This document shows, piece by piece, positions 14,832 through 24,823 of a DNA stretch of 50,467 bases. This DNA comes from an uncultured Muribaculaceae bacterium (GTDB lineage Bacteria > Bacteroidota > Bacteroidia > Bacteroidales > Muribaculaceae). Where the stretch lies: assembly GCA_910583795.1 (NCBI GenBank), contig CAJTZQ010000021.1, positions 1-50,467 of the forward strand, read 5' to 3'. The notes under the pieces are model-generated. The model made no database searches. It saw only the letters and a list, made by a program, of their open reading frames with translations, and had not been told where the DNA came from. Each line of letters starts with the position of its first letter. Within the stretch, counting starts at the first letter, position 1. Position numbers and translations under genes: made by a program.

Positions 14832-17084
14832 TCAATATGTGATCTGATCCCAGGCAGGAGGATTAACGCCGAGGAGATGACGCACGAAGAAGTCGTAGCG
14901 CTTGTGGTCTCCAAATTCCCCACCGAGAGTGTGGTGAACGCCGGGGAGCACAACGAGTTCGAAGTCTTTGTTTGCCTTGATCAACGCGTCAACCACCTGC
15001 ATTGTGGAAGCGGGGTCAACGTTATCGTCGAGTTCACCTACCACGAGCATGAGAGGACGGGTAAGAAGATGCGCGTTCTCCACATTTGAAGCCTCGATAT
15101 AGCTTTCATCAATTGGATATCCGAGCCACTGCTCGTTCCACCAGATCTTATCCATGCGGTTGTCCTGGCATCCGCAAGCAGAATAAGCAGCCTTGTAGAA
15201 TTCAGGGTGACGGAGCACTGCAGTAGTGGATTCCTGACCGCCTGCAGACGCACCATAGATGCCTACCTTGTCAAGATCGAGGTAAGGATATTTCTCCCCT
15301 GCCGCCTTGATCCATGCGATATGGTCGGGAAGTCCGGCGTCAACAAGATTCTTATAGCAAACATTTTCAAACTCACGGCTGCGGAAAGATGTGCCCATGC
15401 CGTCGACCATCACAACCACGAAACCCAATTCAGCCAGCGCACTCATGTTGCGGTTGAAACCGATGAACGATTTGGGAACATACTGGTCGCCAGGACCCTG
15501 ATAGATGTATTCCACAACAGGATATTTCTTTGACGGGTCGAAGTTTGACGGACGATAGATCACGCCCCACATGGGAGTCTTGCCGTCGCGTCCGGGAGCC
15601 ACGAACACTTCGGGAGCCTTCCAGCCCGCAGCAAGAAGTGCGGAAAGATCAGCCTCAGCGACCCTCATGAGTTCCTTGCCATTGGTTGCGTCGCGAAGCA
15701 CTGTGACAGGAGCGTCGTTGACGGTTGAATATGTGTCGACAAGATATTTGAAGTCGGGCGAGAACGTTGCGCGGTGAGTTCCCTTCGCGGGGGTAAGGTC
15801 GGTCATGCCGGTGCCGTCGAAATTGATCACATAGTAACGTATGAAATAAGGATCCTCATCCTTGTTGACACCGTTTGCAGAGAAATAGATCTTATTGTTC
15901 TTCTCGTCTATATTGAGGATGTCGCGCACATACCAGTCGCCCTTAGTGATCTGATGGGTAGGTTTGCCGGTGGCGCGGTCATACATGTAAAGATGATTGT
16001 AGTTATCGCGCTCGCTGCTCCAGATTATTCTCTTGCCGTCGTCGAGTTTCTTGCGGAAAATACGACTGTAGTTTACATACTTGTCATGGTTTTCTTCAAC
16101 AAGGGGACGCACGCTTCCGTTTTCAGCCGACATTTCGAGTATGCGGTAATTCTTGTGCCCCCGCTCGTTGTATTCAAAAGTTATACCCTTACTGTCGGCA
16201 TTCCATTCGGGGCCATAGATCTCATATTGCTTATCGAAAAGCTTTGTGTCTGGCACAAGTTTCTCACCGCTTTCGATGTCGACAACCACCGGGAGCTTGA
16301 AGCGGAGCTCATCACCCGGTTTTGCATATTCCTGCTTGTGAAGTATGGGCTGGCCCCCCGGTGCGGGAGAAGACTCCACATAATACACATAGCGTTTCTC
16401 GACAGGCTTGATCTTGTTGAGAGCCACTTTCTTGCTATCGGGCGACCAATAGATATATGAAGAATAATAGTTGGCTATTGTACCGTCTTTGGTAAGCTGG
16501 CGCTCATTGCGGGTGGCGTTGTCTTTCACCCAAAGATTGTTGTCGCGCACAAAAGCAGAATATTTGCCGTCGGGAGACACCATCGGTTCGGCATCCTTCT
16601 CCTCATCCACAACCATCCAGTGGGGAGCCTCAGGAGGAACAGGCACAGCTCCACGGTTTTCGAGTTTACCGTTCTTTTTATTGACATACATCCACATCTT
16701 TCCGTCGCGGTTAAACCAGAGGGTGTCGACGGCACGAGAAGCGTAAAGGCGTTCGAGGCGGAGATCTTCCGGCTTAATGTTTTCCACGCCCTGCGCCTTT
16801 AGAGCCGAGGCAAGAGCCTTGTGATCGAACATCGCACGTGGCTTACGCTGCTTTGCATCGATCACGGTGTATTCCTTGGAACCATCCTGCTTGTCTGCCA
16901 CATACCAGAAGCTATTGGAGCCGTTTATCCACTGGGGATAGATACGGGCGTTGGGCACCTGTCCGTAGTTGTACTTCTTAGCCAGACCGTATGCACGGTT
17001 GTAGTCTTCAAGCGTGCCCTGTGCCATTACGCCCAGTCCGGACGCCATCATCAAGGCAGAAAGAATCAGTTTTGAATGTTTCAT
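14832..17084 (-). CDS. Secreted S9 family peptidase, DPP-IV-like
   Basis: This 750-residue serine peptidase has a signal peptide (MKHSKLILSALMMASG...MAQ), an eight-bladed-type propeller domain with repeated WSPDSK/FSPDFKY elements, and a C-terminal alpha/beta-hydrolase domain. The nucleophile lies in GASAGG (S613); the acid is in GELDDNVDP (about 686-687) and the histidine in GVHHTLGG (717-718). The family releases dipeptides, often X-Pro, in the periplasm. The nucleophile elbow reads GASAGG rather than the common GWSYGG, so specificity may differ from classical DPP-IV. It is monocistronic by layout. A possible -7 box TAATTTTG lies at 17168-17161, with no good -33 match. Confidence 0.9.
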   Translation of the reverse strand: MKHSKLILSALMMASGLGVMAQGTLEDYNRAYGLAKKYNYGQVPNARIYPQWINGSNSFWYVADKQDGSKEYTVIDAKQRKPRAMFDHKALASALKAQGVENIKPEDLRLERLYASRAVDTLWFNRDGKMWMYVNKKNGKLENRGAVPVPPEAPHWMVVDEEKDAEPMVSPDGKYSAFVRDNNLWVKDNATRNERQLTKDGTIANYYSSYIYWSPDSKKVALNKIKPVEKRYVYYVESSPAPGGQPILHKQEYAKPGDELRFKLPVVVDIESGEKLVPDTKLFDKQYEIYGPEWNADSKGITFEYNERGHKNYRILEMSAENGSVRPLVEENHDKYVNYSRIFRKKLDDGKRIIWSSERDNYNHLYMYDRATGKPTHQITKGDWYVRDILNIDEKNNKIYFSANGVNKDEDPYFIRYYVINFDGTGMTDLTPAKGTHRATFSPDFKYLVDTYSTVNDAPVTVLRDATNGKELMRVAEADLSALLAAGWKAPEVFVAPGRDGKTPMWGVIYRPSNFDPSKKYPVVEYIYQGPGDQYVPKSFIGFNRNMSALAELGFVVVMVDGMGTSFRSREFENVCYKNLVDAGLPDHIAWIKAAGEKYPYLDLDKVGIYGASAGGQESTTAVLRHPEFYKAAYSACGCQDNRMDKIWWNEQWLGYPIDESYIEASNVENAHLLTRPLMLVVGELDDNVDPASTMQVVDALIKANKDFELVVLPGVHHTLGGEFGDHKRYDFFVRHLLGVNPPAWDQITY

Positions 17085-17169
17085 GCGCTTAGAGTTTTAA
17101 GTTTAGTTATTAATATTATGCCTTTTGTTCTGAATTTGGATTTGGGTGAGAAGATATTTACAAAATTAC

Positions 17170-17362
17170 AATATTTTTTTGAGTTTTTTGTTGCCAATTG
17201 TCAGTTTTTCCGTTGTCAGTTGTCAATTTTCCATTGTAACAAAAGCTGCGCTTTTGAACGCGACAGCTCCGCGCTGACGGGATTCCCCTTCCCAACCGAC
17301 TCAGCTCTAACAACTCAAAACTAACAACTCAAAACTAACAACTCACAACTCAAAACTTACAA
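17170..17362. repeat. Repeat-filled gap with 37-bp repeat copy 2
   Basis: TTTTCCG/TTGTCAG heptamers occupy about 17206-17236. The second copy of the 37-bp repeat is at 17238-17274. AACAACT/CAAAACT heptamers run from about 17309 to 17360, up to the tex stop codon. No gene is visible. Confidence 0.8.
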
Positions 17363-19504
17363 CTAAATCAGCAAAGAGAGTCCGATGCGCTTGCGTGCCG
17401 AATCGATGTCGACCACTTTCACTTCCACACGCTGACCAAGCTTAAGCACTTCGTTGACCGAGCTAATGCGACGCCTCGACATCTGAGAGATATGGATTAG
17501 TCCGTTTTCCTTGATACCCAGGTTGACAAATGCCCCGAACGCAGTGATATTGTTGACGATACCGGGCAATAACATCCCCTCGCGCACTTCACTGAAATCA
17601 CCCACTCCCGGCACAAATGCCACGTTATCATCATCAGTACGGGGATCACGCCCGGGCTTACGGAGTTCAGTGACAATATCACGTATTGTCTCGACACCCG
17701 CCACTCCTGTAGAAGCAAGTTTTTCCACATTCACTTTGTCAAGCAGAGCATTGTCGGCGGCAAGATCACCCGGATTAACACCTAAATCTTCAGCCATTGC
17801 ATTGACCACATGATAACTTTCGGGATGTATGCCAGTATTGTCAAGAGGCTCTTTACCTCCGGGAACGCGAAGGAAACCTGCCGCGAGTTCAAACGCCTTT
17901 TCACCGAGGCGGGGCACTTTCTTCAGATCCTTACGGGTCTGGAAATCTCCGTTTTTAGCACGATATGCCACGATATTGGCGGCAAGCGCCGGTCCGATAC
18001 CGGACACGTATGACAGAAGCTTCTCCGATGCTGTGTTGACATCGACGCCCACCGCGTTAACACAGCTCATGACAGTATAATCGAGCGCATTCTTGAGATT
18101 ATTCTGATCCACGTCATGCTGATACTGCCCCACCCCGATCGATTTAGGGTCAATCTTCACAAGTTCGGCAAGCGGGTCGATAAGACGCCTGCCTATCGAC
18201 ACGGCACCTCGCACCGTCACATCCTTGTCGGGAAATTCCTGACGCGCCAGGTCGGAAGCGGAATAGACCGAAGCCCCGTTTTCACTCACTATATAGATCG
18301 CCTCGGGAGGCATCAAGGAATTGTTTTTCAAGAATCTTTCAGTCTCGCGTGAAGCCGTGCCATTGCCGAGGGCTATCGCATCGAGACGGTGCGTCTTGAT
18401 AAGACGTTCAAGTGTCCGTTTTGCACCCGCTATATCCTCTTTGGGAGGCGCGGCATATATAACAGTGTCTTCAAGCAGATTTCCCTGTGCATCAAGAGCC
18501 ACCACCTTGCATCCTGTGCGATAGCCCGGGTCAAGAGCGAGCACCCTCTTCCCCTTCAACGGAGACGCAAGAAGCAACTGCCGAAGATTGTCAGAAAATA
18601 TATCGATCGCCACACGGTCAGCCTCCTCCTTGAGTTCGGCCGATATCTCATTCTCCACTGACGGACGAAGCAGGCGCTTCGACGCATCCGCAACGGCGTC
18701 TTCAATTATTCCCGCACAATCGCGCCCGGCATGGCGAGGCACGAATGTGCGGCATAGAGACTCATCCAACCGGTCGGACTCATCGCCAAGGGTGAACTTC
18801 ACCTTTATCATCCCTTCCCTTTCAGCACGCCGTAGCGCCAGATATTGGTGAGACGGCATCCTCCTGACAGTCTGTGAAAACTCGCCGTAACAGGCAAGCG
18901 GAGATTCCGCCAATTCTTTCTCCTTCCCTTTTGCTACAGAGCTGACAAGAGAGGCACTTCTCCGATATGAATTGCGGGTGATATTACGGAGTCTCGTTGA
19001 TTCAGAAGCCCATTCGGCAATAATATCGGAAGCCCCCGCCAAAGCCTCGTCGATATCCCCCACTCCGTTTTTTCCTACAAAACGAGAAGCCACGGACCTA
19101 CAGTTGTCGGGATTGCCCGACATTATCATCTTGGCAAGGGGTTCGAGACCTTTCTCGCGCGCCATAGTGGCTCGAGTGCGTTTTTTCGGTTTGTAAGGGG
19201 CATATATATCCTCCACCTCTGTCATGGTGGCTGCATTTTCAAGAGAAGCTTCAAGTGAGGGAGTAAGGGCTCCGGCAGCGGCTATAGCTTCCTTTACGAA
19301 AGCCTTACGCGCCTCGAGCTCACGTTCTGTCTTAAGCGCATTCTCCACCGCCCGCACACTCACCTCATCAAGAGAACCGGTGCGCTCCTTCCGATAGCGG
19401 CTTATGAAAGGCACAGTGGCTCCTTCGTCAAGAAGTTCGGCAGCCGCCTGCACGGATTTAAGAGGGAGAGATAATTTTTCAGCTATTTTATAATATATGG
19501 TCAT
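17363..19504 (-). CDS. tex: Tex-type RNA-binding transcription accessory protein
   Basis: This 713-residue cytoplasmic protein matches Tex: an N-terminal helical part with VPFISRYRKERTGSLDEV, a YqgF/RuvC-like nuclease-fold domain (VLALDPGYRTGCKVV), a helix-hairpin-helix part (VDVNTASEKLLSYVSGIG), and a C-terminal S1 domain at about 640-713 (GIVNNITAFGAFVNLGIKENGLIH). Tex is conserved in bacteria, binds nucleic acids and affects transcription; its precise role in Bacteroidales is not settled. It has normal length and no visible defects. The promoter is not obvious because the upstream gap is filled with 14-bp repeats. Confidence 0.95.
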   Translation of the reverse strand: MTIYYKIAEKLSLPLKSVQAAAELLDEGATVPFISRYRKERTGSLDEVSVRAVENALKTERELEARKAFVKEAIAAAGALTPSLEASLENAATMTEVEDIYAPYKPKKRTRATMAREKGLEPLAKMIMSGNPDNCRSVASRFVGKNGVGDIDEALAGASDIIAEWASESTRLRNITRNSYRRSASLVSSVAKGKEKELAESPLACYGEFSQTVRRMPSHQYLALRRAEREGMIKVKFTLGDESDRLDESLCRTFVPRHAGRDCAGIIEDAVADASKRLLRPSVENEISAELKEEADRVAIDIFSDNLRQLLLASPLKGKRVLALDPGYRTGCKVVALDAQGNLLEDTVIYAAPPKEDIAGAKRTLERLIKTHRLDAIALGNGTASRETERFLKNNSLMPPEAIYIVSENGASVYSASDLARQEFPDKDVTVRGAVSIGRRLIDPLAELVKIDPKSIGVGQYQHDVDQNNLKNALDYTVMSCVNAVGVDVNTASEKLLSYVSGIGPALAANIVAYRAKNGDFQTRKDLKKVPRLGEKAFELAAGFLRVPGGKEPLDNTGIHPESYHVVNAMAEDLGVNPGDLAADNALLDKVNVEKLASTGVAGVETIRDIVTELRKPGRDPRTDDDNVAFVPGVGDFSEVREGMLLPGIVNNITAFGAFVNLGIKENGLIHISQMSRRRISSVNEVLKLGQRVEVKVVDIDSARKRIGLSLLI

Positions 19505-19521
19505 TATATTTTTTGTTGTCA

Positions 19522-19591
19522 GTTGTATGTTTTATGTTGTATGTTTTATGTTGTATGTTTTATGTTGTATGTTTTATGTTGTATGTTTTAT
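19522..19591. repeat. Five tandem 14-bp repeats
   Basis: GTTGTATGTTTTAT is repeated five times without interruption. Each unit is a pair of related heptamers (TTGTATG, TTTTATG). The array lies just upstream of tex on the minus strand. Confidence 0.9.
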
Positions 19592-19701
19592 GTTGTCAGG
19601 TATATGTTTTCAGATTATTACTAACCTATAATGTATACCAAAACCATTTGCGAGTGCGAAAAGAATAAAAAAATTTCATTCATCAAAAAAAATTAACTTT
19701 T

Positions 19702-19734
19702 TTTGATAGTTTTAAAATAATTTTTCTAATTTTG
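19702..19734 (+). promoter_or_regulatory. Promoter of the first SusC/SusD operon
   Basis: TTTG (19702-19705) and TAATTTTG (19727-19734) are 21 bases apart and fit the Bacteroides consensus. The leader to the susC-like ATG would be about 115 nt. Confidence 0.75.
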
Positions 19735-19858
19735 CAGAGTCTCTCCGTCTCATGATATGATACCCATACATTTATAGTATTATCCGTATATATTTAGGAA
19801 AATGTTGGCATAAAGTCATTACCATTATTCCAATTATTAACCATTAACCTGTTTATCA

Positions 19859-22800
19859 ATGAGAATGAAGCTGTTTATGGCGTTGCTGTTGTTCTTCACA
19901 CTCAACGCGTTCGCTCAATCAAAGAGCGTCTCCGGCACAGTTTATGCCGCCGGGGAAGACGAGCCCCTCATCGGAGCTACGGTGAAAGTTAAAGGCTCAA
20001 AGCTTGCCACTTCCACCGATCTTGAAGGACGGTTCACTATCCACGGTCTGCAATCTTCCGACAAATATCTGGAAGTGTCGTACGTAGGATACAGAACCAG
20101 CACAGTAGAGATCAAGCCCGATGTAAAAATCTACCTGACAGTAGAAACCGAAATGCTCGATGAAATGATAGTCGTGGCATTCGGCAAGCAGAAAAGAGAG
20201 TCATTTACAGGTTCGGCAAGCGTTGTGGGAGCGGAACAGATAGCCCGTTCACAAGTCACGAACCCTATCGAAGCGCTCAACGGCACAGTGACAGGTCTGA
20301 ACATGACAGAAACCAACTCGTTCAGTTCCGACCCCTCCATCACTATCCGCGGCATCGGTTCGCTCAATGCCGTAACTGAACCCCTTATCGTGCTCGACGG
20401 CATGCCATACAATGGCTATTGGAACGATATCAACCCCGCCGACATTGAGAATATCACGGTTCTGAAAGATGCCGCATCCAACGCACTTTATGGAGCAAGA
20501 GGTGCAAACGGAGTGATACTCATAACTTCAAAGTCAGCAAAAAAGGGAAAGACATCAGTAAATTTCACAGCCAAATGGGGAGCCAACCATGACGGACGAG
20601 TAAAATATGATGTAATCGAAAACCCGGGTCAATATTACGAAGCCTTCTATCTGGCACAAAAGAATTATTTCATGTATTCTCAGGGTCAAAGCGAAGCCAT
20701 GGCGCACAACAACGCGAATGCAAGAATAGGACAACCATTCTCATCGGGAGGTCTTGCCTATGTTGTTTATGCTGTGCCTCAAGGAGAACAGCTTATCGGC
20801 ACAAACGGCAAACTTAACCCTAATGCCACACTTGGCAACCGAGTTGAACATAACGGAGAAATCTATACCCTCTATCCTGATGACTGGACTAAAGAAGGCA
20901 CACGCGACGGATTCCGTCAGGAATATAACCTGACCCTCTCTTCAGGAAGCGACCGCTACACAATGTATGCCAGCCTCGGCTATCTAAATGACAACAGTAT
21001 CGCCTACGGAGCGGACATAGAACGCTATACCGGACGCCTAAAGGCTGACGCCCAGGCTTTCTCTTTCCTTAAAGTGGGAGGTTCGGCTGCCTACAACCAT
21101 ACTGTAACCAACTCTACAGGGAATGTGTTTAACTGTCTCACAGGAATGAGTCCGATCTATCCTCTGTATATCCGCGATGCTCAAGGCAACATAATGTATG
21201 ATTCCAACGGGAAAATGTATGACTACGGCAACGCAGTCCTGACAGGACTTAACCGCCCGGTAGACACAAACGGTAACAACATACAGGCAGACCTCCTGGA
21301 TATAAACAAAAACGTAAGTAACGCCTTCAATCTCCAGGGATATGCCACAGTGGATTTTCTTGACGGTTTCCATTTCACTGTCAACGGAAGCACGTTCATA
21401 ACAGAAAACCGTATCAACACCACAGTCAATCCCTATTATGGATATAGCACCGAAAACGGATATGTAGGCACCGGACATTACCGCACAACCAATTTCAACA
21501 CCCAGCAACTGCTAAACTACTCCAAAAACTTTGGAAATCATTCAATAGATGCATTGCTCGGACATGAATATACCCGCGACGGAGGCACAACCCTTTTTGC
21601 AGACCGTAACAAAGTGGCTATGTATAAGACTAATAAAGAACTCAACGGCGCAATAGTGGATGCATCTATGAGCGGATATACTTCCAATTATAATGTGGAA
21701 GGATGGTTCTTGCGTGCCCAATATGACTATGCAAGCAAATATTTCGCATCCGCATCTTTCCGACGTGACGGTTCATCTGTATTCCACCCCAAACACCGGT
21801 GGGGTAATTTCTGGAGCGTAGGCGCAGCATGGATTCTTACAAAAGAAGACTGGTTCCCCAAAAACGAGCTTGTCAACATGCTGAAATTGAAACTGTCTTA
21901 CGGAGAACAAGGTAATGACAATATCGGTAATTTCCGGTATACCAACTACTATACAATCGCAAACGTTGACGGTAAACCATCGTTTGTTTTCAGTTCAAAA
22001 GGAAACGAACGAATCACATGGGAAACTGTGGGAAGCCTTAATGCCGGAGTGGAATTTGAGCTTTTCAACAACAGACTGTCGGGTGGAATTGAATTCTATT
22101 CACGCACCACACGCGACATGCTGATGTTTTTCTCAACCCCTCTTTCAATCGGTTATTCCGGTTATTATGACAACGTCGGAGATATGCGTAACACCGGAAT
22201 TGAAGTGCAGCTAAACGCTGATGTTATCTCAACTTCCGATTTCACCTGGAATTTAGGACTTAACCTCACCTGGCAACGTAACCGCGTGACCTATCTTCCT
22301 GAAGAAAAGAAACTCGCCATAGAAGGTGGACATGCCGGATATCTTGACGGAGAACTATTCTACGGCGAAGGTCTGCCGGTGCTTACATGGAGAATGAAAA
22401 AGTATGCCGGAGTGTCAAATGAAGGCAAAGCCCTTTTCTATTATACCGCAGACGACGGCTCACTCGCGACAACAGAAACATACCAAGACGGAGATTACTA
22501 TCTTTGCGGATCAGCTTTACCAGACGTATTCGGCGGATTCAACACAACTTTCCGCTTCTTCGGGGTTGACCTTTCAGCACAGTTCAACTATTCTATAGGT
22601 GGTAAAAAATATGATTCCGTATATTCTTCCATGATGACCGCTCCATGGTCAGGAATCACAGGAAACCCAATCCATAAGGATGTTTTCAATTCATGGAGTC
22701 CTGAAAACAATACGTCAAACATTCCTATCTGGCAATACGACTATTATGCCGGAACAAATACGTCAGACAGATTTTTGACAGATGCTTCTTATATCGGATT

Positions 22801-23020
22801 ACGCAATATATCTTTGGGATATACATTCCCTGAATCGTTGACAAGACCTCTCCACATGTCAAATCTGCGTATATTCTGCCAGGCTGAAAATATTTATTAC
22901 TGGTCAAAACGCAAAGGGTTTGACCCTCGCATGGGCAGCATGTATGGGAATTACAATTCTGATTCAGGATATTCTTTCCCCATGCGGACTATTTCAGGTG
23001 GACTTTCTGTTGAATTCTGA
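19859..23020 (+). CDS. SusC/RagA-family TonB-dependent outer membrane transporter
   Basis: This 1053-residue transporter has a signal peptide (residues 1-20, ending NAFAQ), a carboxypeptidase-regulatory-like domain at about 22-105 (VSGTVYAAGEDEPLIGATV), the plug with SITIRGIGSLNAVTEPLIVLDGMP and VLKDAASNALYGARGANGVILI, and a 22-strand-type barrel ending in an aromatic-rich strand with terminal F. It imports oligosaccharides or peptides with its SusD partner, encoded 31 bp downstream. The operon also encodes two lipoproteins but no enzyme, so the ligand cannot be predicted. ATGs at 19859 and 19865 are both possible starts. Confidence 0.95.
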   Translation: MRMKLFMALLLFFTLNAFAQSKSVSGTVYAAGEDEPLIGATVKVKGSKLATSTDLEGRFTIHGLQSSDKYLEVSYVGYRTSTVEIKPDVKIYLTVETEMLDEMIVVAFGKQKRESFTGSASVVGAEQIARSQVTNPIEALNGTVTGLNMTETNSFSSDPSITIRGIGSLNAVTEPLIVLDGMPYNGYWNDINPADIENITVLKDAASNALYGARGANGVILITSKSAKKGKTSVNFTAKWGANHDGRVKYDVIENPGQYYEAFYLAQKNYFMYSQGQSEAMAHNNANARIGQPFSSGGLAYVVYAVPQGEQLIGTNGKLNPNATLGNRVEHNGEIYTLYPDDWTKEGTRDGFRQEYNLTLSSGSDRYTMYASLGYLNDNSIAYGADIERYTGRLKADAQAFSFLKVGGSAAYNHTVTNSTGNVFNCLTGMSPIYPLYIRDAQGNIMYDSNGKMYDYGNAVLTGLNRPVDTNGNNIQADLLDINKNVSNAFNLQGYATVDFLDGFHFTVNGSTFITENRINTTVNPYYGYSTENGYVGTGHYRTTNFNTQQLLNYSKNFGNHSIDALLGHEYTRDGGTTLFADRNKVAMYKTNKELNGAIVDASMSGYTSNYNVEGWFLRAQYDYASKYFASASFRRDGSSVFHPKHRWGNFWSVGAAWILTKEDWFPKNELVNMLKLKLSYGEQGNDNIGNFRYTNYYTIANVDGKPSFVFSSKGNERITWETVGSLNAGVEFELFNNRLSGGIEFYSRTTRDMLMFFSTPLSIGYSGYYDNVGDMRNTGIEVQLNADVISTSDFTWNLGLNLTWQRNRVTYLPEEKKLAIEGGHAGYLDGELFYGEGLPVLTWRMKKYAGVSNEGKALFYYTADDGSLATTETYQDGDYYLCGSALPDVFGGFNTTFRFFGVDLSAQFNYSIGGKKYDSVYSSMMTAPWSGITGNPIHKDVFNSWSPENNTSNIPIWQYDYYAGTNTSDRFLTDASYIGLRNISLGYTFPESLTRPLHMSNLRIFCQAENIYYWSKRKGFDPRMGSMYGNYNSDSGYSFPMRTISGGLSVEF

Positions 23021-23051
23021 TTACAATCCAATCACTTAAAGCTAAAAACAA

Positions 23052-24788
23052 ATGAATAAAAATATAAAATATTCATTATTCCTGGCATTGGCAACTCCTC
23101 TTTTCACGTCGTGCCTTCAGGAATACCTTCCGACAAACGGAGTGACACAGGAACAGGTGGACGAGGGAGACAAAACAAGTCTTGCCGATGCTGTGCCCGC
23201 CTACCTGAACACCTACAGCGAAAACGATGCATACGACATAGGATTCGCAGGTTTCAACATCTGGCGTGACTCGTCAACAGCCGACATGCCTGTCTACGAT
23301 CCTACATATTCTTATTACTCGTATGTGCAAACTTGTTCATGGTTAGGCAGCAACTGGGCACTCCAGCAAACCATCTGGCTACGTTATTATGCCCTTATCC
23401 AAAAAACTAATCTTGTGCTACAAGCCGTTAATCCCGACGAATATCCCGACGACATCACCCCGGCGGGAAGAGCTTATGCATTCCGGGCAAACGCTTATAT
23501 GGAGCTCGGACAATGGTATGAATACAAACGGACAGGAATCGCGGGATTCGACAATAAAGCCGAGGCAGACGGCATAATCGGCATGACGGTTCCAATCGTG
23601 ACAGAAAAGACCACGGAGATTGAATCACGCAATAATCCGCGCGTGCCATATTACAAGCTATACAGGTTTGTGCTTTCTGACCTCAATGCGGCGGAAAAAT
23701 GTTTTCATGCCACTCCGGAACCCACATCCAAAATCAATCCAGGTCTTGGTGTGACATATGGGCTTCAGGCACGCCTATGGCTATTGCTTGGCACCCGGTT
23801 CGAGCTTCATCCTGAAGAACTTTCCACAACACTGGCGCATGAAGATGACCAAGATATTCCATTCGACAAACTTGGGATATCTTCGGCAAAAGACTGTTTT
23901 GTAAAAGCTGCAGAATATGCCAGGAAAGCTATCAATACAGGATACTCCCCCCTCTCGGAAACACAATGGTTTGACCCTAAAAACGGATTCAACACAATCA
24001 ACAACGCGTGGATGTGGGCAAACGTTATCACTACCAACGACGGACTGGCATCCAATCTTGTATGGCAATCATGGGTTTCTTATATGGCACCGGAGGCAGC
24101 TTACGGCACAGCCTGCACCGACTACAACGGCTACCGCATGATCGATGCCCGTCTGTTTAGCCAGATTTCTGATTCCGACTGGAGAAAGACAACATGGATT
24201 GCCCCCGAAGACGTTGCCGACCAGAATGCGTTCAACACAAAATATGCACGTGGACTCTCTATAGGCTACGACACCTGGAAAGGATTCCAGGCGTATGCCG
24301 GATTTAAATTCCATCCCGCAAACGGCGAGTGCACCACCTCTACAGTAGGGAATGCAGTCAGCATTCCGATGATGCGTGTGGAAGAGATGTACCTGATTGA
24401 GGCGGAAGCTATAGGAAGAAGCGCCGGAGAAGCCGCCGGAAGAGCTCTTCTCGAATCATTTATGAACTCCTTCAGAACGACCGACGGATCCTATAAGAGC
24501 ACCGGAAGCGGTATTGATGGATTTATTAACGATCTCTTCACCCAGAAACGAATCGAATTCTGGGGAGAAGGACTGATACTTTGGGATTACAAACGTCTTG
24601 AGAAAGCGATAGTGAGAGGATATCCGGGCACAAACTTTCCCGAGCAGCACCGCTACAATTCACTTCCGAATTATGTCGCGCCTTGGTCTACACTATGCAT
24701 ACCCGTATCTGAACAGAATTTCAATCCAGCTGTTATCCTTAATCCGGATCCTTCTCATGAAGGTTTCTATGATTTATGGACAGAATAA
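23052..24788 (+). CDS. SusD/RagB-family nutrient-binding lipoprotein
   Basis: This 578-residue surface lipoprotein has a lipobox ending PLFTSC (Cys21) and the SusD fold: an N-terminal TPR-like helical part (LRYYALIQKTNLVLQAV, GRAYAFRANAYMELGQWY) and a C-terminal part with MMRVEEMYLIEAEA and KRIEFWGEGLILWDYKRL. It caps the SusC barrel encoded just upstream. The length and motif order are normal for the family. The downstream lipoprotein starts 35 bp after the stop. Confidence 0.95.
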   Translation: MNKNIKYSLFLALATPLFTSCLQEYLPTNGVTQEQVDEGDKTSLADAVPAYLNTYSENDAYDIGFAGFNIWRDSSTADMPVYDPTYSYYSYVQTCSWLGSNWALQQTIWLRYYALIQKTNLVLQAVNPDEYPDDITPAGRAYAFRANAYMELGQWYEYKRTGIAGFDNKAEADGIIGMTVPIVTEKTTEIESRNNPRVPYYKLYRFVLSDLNAAEKCFHATPEPTSKINPGLGVTYGLQARLWLLLGTRFELHPEELSTTLAHEDDQDIPFDKLGISSAKDCFVKAAEYARKAINTGYSPLSETQWFDPKNGFNTINNAWMWANVITTNDGLASNLVWQSWVSYMAPEAAYGTACTDYNGYRMIDARLFSQISDSDWRKTTWIAPEDVADQNAFNTKYARGLSIGYDTWKGFQAYAGFKFHPANGECTTSTVGNAVSIPMMRVEEMYLIEAEAIGRSAGEAAGRALLESFMNSFRTTDGSYKSTGSGIDGFINDLFTQKRIEFWGEGLILWDYKRLEKAIVRGYPGTNFPEQHRYNSLPNYVAPWSTLCIPVSEQNFNPAVILNPDPSHEGFYDLWTE

Positions 24789-24823
24789 TCCCTTTCCAAT
24801 ATTTACTCAATAAGACTATTTAT

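Noticed and set aside
15774..16460. 228-aa plus-strand frame opposite the S9 peptidase
   Set aside because: It is a shadow of a well-supported gene; the translation is low in complexity and lacks motifs.
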